Shown: piece after piece, positions 1 through 5,139 of the stretch
Layout of the letters: each line of letters starts with the position of its first letter
How positions within the stretch are numbered: the stretch's first letter is position 1
Assembly (NCBI GenBank): GCA_028293405.1
Contig: JAQGOW010000039.1
Coordinates: 1-5,139, forward strand
DNA from: Verrucomicrobiales bacterium
GTDB lineage: Bacteria > Verrucomicrobiota > Verrucomicrobiia > Limisphaerales > Palsa-1400
Length of the DNA stretch: 5,139 nt
Direction of reading: 5' to 3'
Notes under the pieces: model-generated
The model's database searches: none
What the model saw: the letters and a program-made list of their open reading frames with translations, nothing else
Told to the model about the DNA's origin: nothing
Program-made: the position numbers and the translations under genes

Positions 1-901
1 TAATTTCTAAGCGAAGGTAAGGCGCAGGGTCCGTGCGATAATATTCGCCGGCACGGTGATAATTGAATGAGCGTTGAATGGCAAAACCGCCGCCTAAATC
101 CACATCGATTCGGTTTGTCGGCGAATAGGTAATGCCGGCTCCGGCTCGATAGTCGTTGTAGTCCACTTGCGTGCCACTGAGCTTGGCTACGTGTGGACCG
201 ACAAAATCGTCATGGTGATCCGTTCGAAAAGAACCGCCCGCGAGCTCGGCGCCCGCCCAGATATCGATGTCCTTGTTCACCGAATAAATCACGCGTGGTT
301 CGGGGACAACGCCCATGAAACGAAGCTTCTCATTCGGGATCCAGACCACCCCGACTAGCGGCGCGACCGGATATCCACCGCGCAGGAACGAGGCATACGC
401 TCCCGTCAGGATGTAAAGCTTGTCCGGTTGCAGGGTCCAAAACCGCCCGACCAAAATGGGACAATCAAATGAGGAGAGACCGATATGCTCCTCCGTGTAA
501 AAACCCGGCCGAACCTGAAGGAAGGCTCCGACGTCTTTGCCGTGCATATAATCGATGCCGAATGCCCCAGCCATGGCCTGGAGATGGACGGGCACCGGCG
601 CGTCCGTATTTCCGAAATCGAAGCGATCATACATGACGCCCGCCCGAAAATACCAGTTTCCAGTGATCAAAAATCGGTGTGCGTACTCGAATTCATTTTG
701 CGCTTCGTATTGCTTTCCGAAACTACCGCCGTGATTCAAATCGCTTTCAAAAACATAGCCGCTCTCCGCATTGAAAATGTCCAGCGGCACAGTCTCCGTC
801 TTTTCGCTGCTGGTGGTTATTTCCGGTTCCGTGCCACCCCGGGCCCCTTGCAAAGCCAATAATGCCAATACGGTCAGAAGGTGCGCGGCTAATTTCTTCA
901 T
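1..901 (-). CDS. DUF6268-like outer-membrane beta-barrel protein, 3' end cut by window edge
   Basis: An open frame starts with ATG at 901-899 and reads 300 codons without a stop to the left edge. Residues 1 to about 22 form a signal peptide: MKK, then a leucine/alanine-rich core ending near ALQGARG. The rest alternates aromatic and polar residues with glycine turns, as expected of an outer-membrane barrel. Stretches I associate with DUF6268 barrel proteins are YDRFDFGNTDAPVP (91-104), DVGAFLQVRPGFY (123-135), LPLVG-like APLVGVVWIPN (180-190), VVPEPRVIYS (198-207), the ELAGGSFRTD segment (219-228) and DPAPYLRLEI (291-300). The last block resembles the closing strand, so probably only a handful of residues are missing. 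No strong Shine-Dalgarno precedes the ATG. It lies 103 bp downstream of the hydrolase gene on the same strand and could be co-transcribed, though the gap is large enough for its own promoter. Its ligand or role is unknown. The frame and signal peptide are seen directly; the family name is from memory. Confidence 0.87.
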   Translation of the reverse strand, partial: MKKLAAHLLTVLALLALQGARGGTEPEITTSSEKTETVPLDIFNAESGYVFESDLNHGGSFGKQYEAQNEFEYAHRFLITGNWYFRAGVMYDRFDFGNTDAPVPVHLQAMAGAFGIDYMHGKDVGAFLQVRPGFYTEEHIGLSSFDCPILVGRFWTLQPDKLYILTGAYASFLRGGYPVAPLVGVVWIPNEKLRFMGVVPEPRVIYSVNKDIDIWAGAELAGGSFRTDHHDDFVGPHVAKLSGTQVDYNDYRAGAGITYSPTNRIDVDLGGGFAIQRSFNYHRAGEYYRTDPAPYLRLEI

Positions 902-1004
902 GCGGGATCTTGTGTAGAGCATTCGGGCTTGTTGCACAACTGGGATGTTTATTTCTTGGGCAGACGATGTTTCTTAAGCGGCGGGCGTTTTCAACGTTTT
1001 TTGA

Positions 1005-1760
1005 CTAAACGGTAATCGTTTCCCCAATCGCCATCACTCGCATTTCTGCCTGGGCTTCGTTCTTTTTTAATTCGCGATCGAACGCCTCCGGTGTGCCGGT
1101 CAGGACCGGAAAGGTTTCATAATGCATGGGAATGACCATGCGCGGATTGACTAATTTAACCGCAGCAGCGGCACGCCTGGGTCCCATCGTGAAATGATCG
1201 CCGATGCAGACCATCATGATATCGATTCTGGTGTAACTCGCGACCAGCGCCATATCGGAAAACAGGTCCGTATCCCCGGTATGATAAAACGTAGGTCCAT
1301 TACGAAGCGCGATGGCCACTCCGCTCGGTTCCCCGGCATAGACCGGTGCCGAATCATCGTCTTTTCCGAGGCCTGAGCCGTGAACCGCCGGGACCAAAGT
1401 GATCTTAACGTCCCCGTCGAGCAGAGTGACTTCGCCGCCAAACATCGGCGTCGTCTCCATCTCCGCCTGTGCCGGCGGAAACCCCAGAACCGTTTTCATT
1501 GCCGTGGCCAGGTCTAGCGTGGCCACAAGTTTGGCGCCGGTGGCTTTCGCAATTTCCACCGAATTCCCGACATGATCAGCGTGGCCATGCGTGATCAAAA
1601 TCAAGTCGACGCGCTTTAGAGCGGCGATGTCTTCCTGGCCACGCGGATTCTTTGGATTGTTCAACCAGGGGTCAATCAACAGCACGTTGCCGCTCGAGGT
1701 GACTATTTTAAACGCAGATTGTCCGTACCAAGTTAGCTGGGTTGAGTTCGCGGCGGCCAT
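1005..1760 (-). CDS. UPF0173-type metal-dependent hydrolase (metallo-beta-lactamase fold)
   Basis: This encodes a 251-residue protein with ATG at 1760-1758 and a TAG stop at 1007-1005. It has the complete metal site of the metallo-beta-lactamase superfamily: H58-x-H60-x-D62-H63 in THGHADHVG, H127 in AVHGSG, D163 in HTGDTDLFSDM, and H213 in PMHYETFP. An early Asp in LLIDPWL (D30) is also typical. The run IGDHFTMGPRRAA and the terminal MHYETFPVL are characteristic of the UPF0173/UlaG-like branch (COG2220), which is usually about 225-230 residues long. The slight excess here is a short N-terminal extension and a loop near 130-140. There is no signal peptide, so it should be cytoplasmic and bind one or two divalent metals. 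The natural substrate of the UPF0173 branch is not established; a phosphodiester or lactone ester bond is plausible but cannot be decided from sequence. It is intact and oriented toward the barrel gene. Confidence 0.93.
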   Translation of the reverse strand: MAAANSTQLTWYGQSAFKIVTSSGNVLLIDPWLNNPKNPRGQEDIAALKRVDLILITHGHADHVGNSVEIAKATGAKLVATLDLATAMKTVLGFPPAQAEMETTPMFGGEVTLLDGDVKITLVPAVHGSGLGKDDDSAPVYAGEPSGVAIALRNGPTFYHTGDTDLFSDMALVASYTRIDIMMVCIGDHFTMGPRRAAAAVKLVNPRMVIPMHYETFPVLTGTPEAFDRELKKNEAQAEMRVMAIGETITV

Positions 1761-1884
1761 GCCCAGACCAAAATCGAAAAAATAGTCCCCGCAATCTGTT
1801 TTATCAGCTGGTGGGTTTTCCTAGCCGCCCACGCGATTCGTTTTCTGTAGAAGTCGCTCTCTGAGCGACGCGGTGCGAGTTCAG

Positions 1885-1918
1885 TTTTGCAATGTCAGCG
1901 CCGCGCCTCGCAGAGCGA
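1885..1918 (+). repeat. Direct-repeat module, copy 1
   Basis: These 34 bases match 1989-2022 at 30 of 34 positions. The core 1895-1918 differs from 1999-2022 at one base only (C1907 versus T2011). The core is a GC-rich block, TCAGCGCCGCGC followed by TCGCAGAGCGA after the variable base. The offset between copies is 104 bp. Confidence 0.85.
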
Positions 1919-1933
1919 ACCTGTGCGCGTCTA

Positions 1934-1967
1934 TGACCTGGTCTTTGGCGATTTGAGGTCAATCGCC
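1934..1967. other. Two overlapping, mutually exclusive hairpins inside the repeat element
   Basis: GGCGATT (1947-1953) and AATCGCC (1961-1967) form a perfect 7-bp stem with a 7-base loop. TGACCT (1934-1939) and AGGTCA (1956-1961) form a competing 6-bp stem that uses the loop of the first. Both pairings are read directly from the sequence. Whether either forms in RNA or DNA is not known. Confidence 0.5.
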
Positions 1968-1988
1968 GCTACCTGCAGTTATGACCAT

Positions 1989-2022
1989 TTTTACAACTTC
2001 AGCGCCGCGCTTCGCAGAGCGA
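1989..2022 (+). repeat. Direct-repeat module, copy 2
   Basis: This is the second copy of the 34-base module at 1885-1918. It abuts the right terminal inverted repeat, with only CGCG (2023-2026) between its end and the TCTACAGAAAAC end sequence. Differences from copy 1 are at 1993, 1997, 1998 and 2011. Confidence 0.85.
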
Positions 2023-2097
2023 CGCGTCTACAGAAAACACATAGGCCCTGATGAATTTTGTTGCGGGAGATGATGCCGGTCCGGCTAAAGTTAATGG

Positions 2098-2748
2098 GTG
2101 AAACATGAAAAAGCTCATCGGCACATTGCTGCGAGCGATGTCCGCCTGGCCGAGTTGATTGCCAGATCGCGACGTTATGATGTCACGCCCTCGCTTTCCG
2201 TGCGTCCATTCGAGGCCTTGGCCGAATCGATTGCCTATCAGCAACTCAGCGGCAAAGCCGCGGCAACGATCTGGGGCAGGGTGCGCGCCCTTTATCCGCG
2301 CCGCAAATTCCTCGATCCAAAGGCGGTGGTAACGACCCCTGATGAGAAACTTCGCGCCGCCGGATTATCGCGCGCCAAGGTCGCTGCGCTGAAAGATCTC
2401 GCCGCCAAGACGATCGACGGGACGGTGCCTACGGCTCGCGCTCTGGCCAGGATGACCGATGAGGAGATTATCGAGCGGTTGATCGCCGTCCGCGGAATCG
2501 GACGTTGGACGGTGGAGATGCTGTTGCTTTTCGACCTTGGCCGGAGCGACGTCTGGCCCGTGCACGACTACGGGGTGCGTAAAGGTTTTGCCAAAGTTTT
2601 CGGAAAACGAAAACTTCCGACCCCTAAGCAGCTGATAAAGCTTGGAGAAAAATGGCGTCCCTATCGCTCGGTCGCGGCCTGGTATTTTTGGCGCGCCCTT
2701 GATGACCCAAAAGCGGAAAAGGCAAATCGTGACCTGGAAAAAAAGTGA
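2098..2748 (+). CDS. DNA-3-methyladenine glycosylase, AlkA-like HhH-GPD family
   Basis: This is a 216-residue base-excision repair enzyme that removes alkylated bases such as 3-methyladenine from DNA, leaving an abasic site. It carries the HhH-GPD core: SIAYQQLSGKAA (44-55), the helix-hairpin-helix with VRGIGRWTVEM (131-141, hairpin residues G133, I134, G135), and the segment WPVHDYGVRKG (153-163). D157 aligns with the catalytic Asp of E. coli AlkA (D238). The residue before it is His156, where AlkA has a second Asp. The C-terminal WRPYRSVAAWYFWRALD (186-202) is typical of the family. The protein is shorter than AlkA (282 residues) because the N-terminal AlkA domain is absent, as in Mag-type members. 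The start is GTG 2098-2100: an in-frame TAA lies at 2092-2094 and no in-frame ATG occurs before codon 119. No strong ribosome-binding site precedes it. It is cytoplasmic and probably monocistronic. No adaptive-response (Ada) gene is visible nearby. Confidence 0.93.
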   Translation: MKHEKAHRHIAASDVRLAELIARSRRYDVTPSLSVRPFEALAESIAYQQLSGKAAATIWGRVRALYPRRKFLDPKAVVTTPDEKLRAAGLSRAKVAALKDLAAKTIDGTVPTARALARMTDEEIIERLIAVRGIGRWTVEMLLLFDLGRSDVWPVHDYGVRKGFAKVFGKRKLPTPKQLIKLGEKWRPYRSVAAWYFWRALDDPKAEKANRDLEKK

Positions 2749-2798
2749 CGTAGCGGGCGTGGGCCAAAGGTAATCCCGTTTACGATCTAACTTTTAAC

Positions 2799-2827
2799 AA
2801 GCCAAGACGCCAACGTCACAGTGGCTT
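2799..2827 (+). other. Imperfect nested hairpin upstream of the GYF-Yip1 gene
   Basis: AAGCCA (2799-2804) pairs with TGGCTT (2822-2827). Inside it GACG (2806-2809) pairs with CGTC (2814-2817) around a CCAA loop, leaving a small asymmetric internal loop. It lies 30 bp before the GYF-Yip1 start and about 50 bp after the glycosylase stop. No T-run follows on either strand, so a classical terminator is unlikely. It could be part of the 5' leader or simply chance. Confidence 0.3.
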
Positions 2828-2857
2828 TGGTTGGTTCCCTAACTAAAACGCGTTCAT

Positions 2858-3751
2858 ATGGCGATGATCCATGTTAATCGCAGTGGCACCAATTTGGGCA
2901 CCTTTTCGGAAGAAGATGTGCGCGCCGGACTGCGCGCCGGGCGTTTTCTTTCAAGCGATCTCGGTTGGCGTGAGGGAATGGCGCAATGGCAACCGCTTTC
3001 ACAATTTTCGGAGTTCGCCGCAGAGGCCGCCGTTCCGACGCCTCCGCCCATTCCGGATGCCGGAATAGCCACTGTCCCCGCAGACCCCGCGCTGCCCGCA
3101 GCGGCAGTCTTTCAGCCGCGGACGGGATTGCCTTGGGAACACCGTGAACAGAGAGGATTTTTTAACGCCTTCATCGACACGCTCTCGATCGTCTTGACGA
3201 AACCCGGCACGGCGTTTTCGATGATGCGCACTGAAGGCGGATTCGGCGGGCCGTTGCTTTACGCAATTATCGGCGGCGGTGCCGGTGTTATCGTTTGGTT
3301 CGCTATTTCGCTCCTGCTTAACTCGCTCGGTATCATGGGGGATCGCGAAAACACCTGGGGTCCAATGATCGGGATGTCGGTCAGCTCCATGATTTTTGTC
3401 TGGCGCCTGGCCGCCGTGGCGTTGGCGCCATTTATCTTTGCCGGACTGGTCCATCTTTCACTCATGCTTTTGGGCGGGGCGAAGAAAACGTTTGAAACAA
3501 CGTTTCGTGTCATCGCCTTTGCCCAGGGTTCCACCGCCCCGTTGCAGCTTGTGCCGTGCTGTGGAGTTTTGGCCTGTTTGGTTTGGAACCTGGTGGCCAA
3601 TTGCATTGGAATTGCCCGTGCCCATGAAATCGACACCGGACGCGCCACTCTGGCCGTTTTTCTGCCCCTCATCGTTTGTTGCGGAGGAAGCATCTTCCTT
3701 CTTTTTATGTTCGGCGGATTGGCGGCGCTGGGTCACAACTGGAATCAATGA
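2858..3751 (+). CDS. GYF domain-Yip1 domain membrane protein
   Basis: A 297-residue protein with two parts. Residues 3-50 match a GYF_2-type domain (IHVNRSGTNLGTFSEEDVRAGL, then DLGWREGMAQWQPL with W37 and W44), a fold generally thought to bind proline-rich peptides. A proline/alanine-rich linker (about 55-90) leads into a Yip1-like membrane domain from about 100 (FFNAFIDTLSIVLTKPGTAFSMMR). Hydrophobic segments lie near 132-156, 168-205 (probably two helices), 228-254 and 263-292. A pattern with R217, the P-rich loop at 227-233, W243 and H256 recalls Yip1 members. The GYF part should face the cytoplasm, but this is inferred. An in-frame TAA at 2840-2842 limits the start to ATG 2858 or ATG 2864 (Met3). 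No clear Shine-Dalgarno is present. Its TGA lies three bases before the next ATG, so the two genes are very likely co-translated. Bacterial GYF-Yip1 proteins have no settled function. Confidence 0.85.
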   Translation: MAMIHVNRSGTNLGTFSEEDVRAGLRAGRFLSSDLGWREGMAQWQPLSQFSEFAAEAAVPTPPPIPDAGIATVPADPALPAAAVFQPRTGLPWEHREQRGFFNAFIDTLSIVLTKPGTAFSMMRTEGGFGGPLLYAIIGGGAGVIVWFAISLLLNSLGIMGDRENTWGPMIGMSVSSMIFVWRLAAVALAPFIFAGLVHLSLMLLGGAKKTFETTFRVIAFAQGSTAPLQLVPCCGVLACLVWNLVANCIGIARAHEIDTGRATLAVFLPLIVCCGGSIFLLFMFGGLAALGHNWNQ

Positions 3752-3754
3752 TCC

Positions 3755-4180
3755 ATGCGGATCACAGCGCGTCCGCTTGCGCCGGATGAAATCGATTACG
3801 AGCTGATTACCCTTAGCGTCACCGTCGCCGCACTTGCTTTGCTCATCGGCTGGAACGCGCTTCATTTACCCTGGCCCATCTGCGCGTTCCACGCCCTGAC
3901 CGCTCATCCTTGTGCGACATGTGGCGCCACGCGGTCCGCCATCGCATTTTTTCACGGGCAATTCATGACCTCGGCGAGATGGAACCCGCTGGCGTTTGCC
4001 GCCTACTGCGGTATATCGATCTTCGACAGCTACGCTCTCATCGTGCTTATCACCCGGGCGCGGCGGCTGCGGGTCACGCAAATGACCTTGCTCGAAAAGA
4101 ACATCGTTCGCGCGTTGGTGGTCGCGATGTTGGCTCTGAACTGGATTTATCTGCTAGCGCACACCCGCAATTTCGCCTGA
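3755..4180 (+). CDS. DUF2752 family membrane protein
   Basis: This encodes 141 residues. The family signature is plain: C43, then HPCATCGATRS (51-61) with the C53-x-x-C56-G pair and R60, followed by FFHGQF (65-70) and WNPLAF (76-81). Hydrophobic segments lie near 17-36, 79-100 and 117-135, so it is an inner-membrane protein with three or more helices. The conserved cysteines could bind metal or form a disulfide; DUF2752 has no established biochemical role. The ATG at 3755-3757 follows the TGA of the GYF-Yip1 gene (3749-3751) after three bases. That spacing indicates translational coupling and implies the two proteins work in the same place, perhaps as a complex. No other start is needed: the signature and all membrane segments lie inside this frame. 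Downstream is a convergent gap facing the M23 peptidase gene. Confidence 0.88.
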   Translation: MRITARPLAPDEIDYELITLSVTVAALALLIGWNALHLPWPICAFHALTAHPCATCGATRSAIAFFHGQFMTSARWNPLAFAAYCGISIFDSYALIVLITRARRLRVTQMTLLEKNIVRALVVAMLALNWIYLLAHTRNFA

Positions 4181-4240
4181 GGTTGTTCCGTCAACTCGAG
4201 AGGGTGAATCGGCCTCTCCGAGGGCGATGTTAAAACCTTG

Positions 4241-4253
4241 GCGCCTTAGGCGC
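4241..4253. terminator. Small hairpin between convergent genes, possible weak terminator
   Basis: GCGCC-TTA-GGCGC forms a 5-bp GC stem with a 3-base loop, 61 bp after the DUF2752 stop and 42 bp after the M23 stop on the other strand. Read on the minus strand it is followed by CAAGGTTTTAAC, which gives a short T-run that is offset from the stem. On the plus strand no T-run follows. A role for the minus-strand peptidase transcript is possible but weakly supported. Confidence 0.35.
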
Positions 4254-4294
4254 TCAATATCTGAAGCGCTTGGCGGTGGTGTACCCCGCGGAAG

Positions 4295-4966
4295 CTACAT
4301 CTGCGGTGCCCTGCCCACGTCATCCTCCGGTGCGCCGCGGTGCGCCTGAATGAACCCCGTTGGATTCACCCAACCACGCGTGTCCTCACGATAACCTGGG
4401 CCGATAAATGGCGTCGTGAATTCACGCATCTCGAAATGCAGATGCGCCAGATAGCGTCCGTTACCCGTGCCAACTGTTGCGATCTGCTGCCCGCGCTGAA
4501 CCTTGTCGCCCGCATGGACCAGCATCGTTTCGACATGGGCGTAGTAGGATTGCACGAATTTCCGTTGCTCCTGATCGAGATAAGCGTGCAACACAATGAT
4601 GACATTTCCCCAACCCGGTCCGCCGTCCCGAGCCAATAATACGCGACCGTCTGCCACCGCATAAATCGGGTCGCCCAAATCGCTGTTCTCACCTCCAATG
4701 CCATTCAAGTCGTCGCCAAGGTGACGATTTTCGGTGAAGCGTTGCGCGTTATAAGTCAGAGCGCCGTGTTCACTTCCCATCGGGAAATCGAACCGACTCG
4801 CGGTCGGCAACCCCGCGAGTTCGAGCGGTGAGGGAAACTGAAATGCGAGATCCACGCGGTTCGGTCTGGTCAGCTCCGGCCAAAGTTTGAAGAAGACCCT
4901 TCCCGCGCAAGTCAGGACTAAGACCGCGAACACTAACAATGCGATTCTAAGCGCACGAGATTTCAT
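4295..4966 (-). CDS. M23 family (LytM-type) metallopeptidase, membrane-anchored or secreted
   Basis: This encodes a 223-residue protein from ATG 4966-4964 to TAG 4297-4295. Residues 4-26 form a hydrophobic signal or anchor segment (ALRIALLVFAVLVLTCAG); C20 does not sit in a convincing lipobox. The peptidase domain spans about 78-200 and keeps every expected residue of LytM-type enzymes: zinc ligands H82 and D86 in HLGDD and H177 in HLHFE, plus catalytic histidines H144 (YYAHV) and H175. DPIYAVADGRV (99-109) and GDKVQRGQQIATVGTGNG (153-170) are typical of the fold. Such enzymes act in the periplasm on peptide cross-links of peptidoglycan, but some members cut other proteins, so the substrate here is inferred. 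A GTG at 4987 in the same frame would add seven residues. I prefer the ATG because the GTG codon falls inside the CACAGAT repeat and ATG gives a normal signal peptide start (MKSRALR). The gene is convergent with the DUF2752 gene. Confidence 0.9.
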   Translation of the reverse strand: MKSRALRIALLVFAVLVLTCAGRVFFKLWPELTRPNRVDLAFQFPSPLELAGLPTASRFDFPMGSEHGALTYNAQRFTENRHLGDDLNGIGGENSDLGDPIYAVADGRVLLARDGGPGWGNVIIVLHAYLDQEQRKFVQSYYAHVETMLVHAGDKVQRGQQIATVGTGNGRYLAHLHFEMREFTTPFIGPGYREDTRGWVNPTGFIQAHRGAPEDDVGRAPQM

Positions 4967-4976
4967 CGGAACCAAA

Positions 4977-5019
4977 GAGGAAGCCACAGATTAACACAGA
5001 TCAAACACAGATGAGGAAG
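4977..5019. repeat. Helically phased CACAGAT triplet flanked by a 7-bp direct repeat
   Basis: CACAGAT occurs at 4985-4991, 4995-5001 and 5006-5012, with periods of 10 and 11 bp, close to one DNA turn. The block is bracketed by GAGGAAG at 4977-4983 and again at 5013-5019. It lies just upstream of the M23 peptidase start on the minus strand. On that strand it reads as TCTGTG repeats. I recall similar ATCTGTG-type triplets dispersed between genes in several environmental bacterial lineages, with no agreed function. Confidence 0.75.
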
Positions 5020-5139
5020 TGACTACTCGACGCACCGGGATCAGACTCCTCTTTTCTTGAGAACGGGTGCGCGACTTTTCGGCCGCATTCATTTTCGCAC
5101 CAACCCACTGTCCACTTGCACAGGCGCGAGCCAGGTCAT

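Larger units (their letters stand above)
1840..2038. repeat. MITE-like intergenic element with 12-bp terminal inverted repeats
   Basis: The 337 bp between the hydrolase and glycosylase genes contain no gene. Inside lies a 199-bp unit bounded by GTTTTCTGTAGA (1840-1851) and its exact reverse complement (2027-2038). It contains two direct copies of a 34-bp module (1885-1918 and 1989-2022). A third, more diverged copy lies in reverse orientation at about 1854-1881; its recognisable start is TCGCTCT. GTCGCTC/GAGCGAC (1853-1859/1863-1869) forms a 7-bp stem with a 3-base loop. No coding potential and no target-site duplication are visible at the ends (ATTC before, ACAT after). It resembles dispersed intergenic repeats I recall from soil Verrucomicrobiota, but copy number in this genome cannot be seen here. 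The flanks 1761-1839 and 2039-2097 presumably hold the promoters of the two divergent genes; I could not pick convincing -35/-10 boxes in either. Confidence 0.7.

Noticed and set aside
485..862. Plus-strand 125-codon open frame
   Set aside because: It lies antisense within the continuous barrel-protein frame, which has a signal peptide and recognisable barrel segments; this frame has no family-like features.
981..1002. CGTT-TTC-AACG followed by six T on the plus strand, resembling a terminator
   Set aside because: The stem is only four AT/GC pairs and no plus-strand gene precedes it; for the minus-strand genes the T-run is on the wrong side.
1840..2038. CRISPR array or small RNA gene as the explanation for the repeats
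   Set aside because: Only two direct copies are present, 104 bp apart, with a third inverted; the spacing and orientation do not fit a CRISPR array, and no promoter-terminator pair for a small RNA is visible.
1999..2244. Minus-strand 81-codon frame across the repeat element and glycosylase start
   Set aside because: It covers the right part of the repeat element and overlaps the N-terminus of the glycosylase antisense; there is no signal peptide or motif to support it.
2999..3865. Several overlapping minus-strand and plus-strand frames of 130-150 codons
   Set aside because: They overlap the GYF-Yip1 and DUF2752 genes in other frames and have low-complexity, charge-rich translations with no domain; they are shadows of GC-biased codon use.
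4340..4639. Plus-strand 99-codon frame opposite the M23 gene
   Set aside because: It is antisense to the conserved peptidase domain, which retains all catalytic residues in the minus-strand frame.
5020..5139. Possible gene fragments at the right edge: a minus-strand frame entering from the edge and ending with TGA at 5091-5089, and short plus-strand frames from TTG or GTG near 5060-5069 running off the edge
   Set aside because: Each is under 30 codons within the window, none shows a recognisable motif, and the frames conflict; no gene can be assigned without more sequence.

Overview
The window looks like a stretch of a Gram-negative chromosome, most probably from Verrucomicrobiota of the soil Chthoniobacterales/Spartobacteria type. 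The inference rests on the gene set: a DUF6268-like outer-membrane barrel, a GYF-Yip1 membrane protein paired with a DUF2752 protein, and a short AlkA-type glycosylase. Weak Shine-Dalgarno signals, moderately high GC and intergenic repeats of a kind I recall from these genomes also fit. No phylogenetic test was possible, so the assignment is tentative. There is no phage, plasmid, CRISPR or RNA gene that I can see.

Layout, left to right. (1) 1-901, minus strand: an outer-membrane beta-barrel protein that runs off the left edge and lacks only its last few residues. (2) 1005-1760, minus: a UPF0173-type metallo-beta-lactamase-fold hydrolase, 103 bp upstream of the barrel gene in the same direction. 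(3) 1761-2097: a 337-bp gene-free stretch holding a repeat-built element (1840-2038) with perfect 12-bp inverted ends. (4) 2098-2748, plus: an HhH-GPD DNA-3-methyladenine glycosylase with a GTG start. (5) 2858-3751 and 3755-4180, plus: a tight two-gene operon encoding a GYF-Yip1 membrane protein and a DUF2752 membrane protein. (6) 4181-4294: a convergent intergenic gap with a small hairpin. (7) 4295-4966, minus: a membrane-anchored or secreted M23 (LytM-type) peptidase with all its metal and catalytic residues. (8) 4967-5139: a promoter-side region carrying a helically phased CACAGAT triplet; no gene can be assigned in the last 120 bases.

The genes do not form one pathway. The barrel protein, the Yip1/DUF2752 pair and the M23 peptidase all belong to the cell envelope, while the glycosylase (alkylation repair) and the hydrolase are cytoplasmic housekeeping functions. 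The least explained parts are the repeat element at 1840-2038, the CACAGAT repeat at 4977-5019, and the uncharacterised GYF-Yip1/DUF2752 couple.
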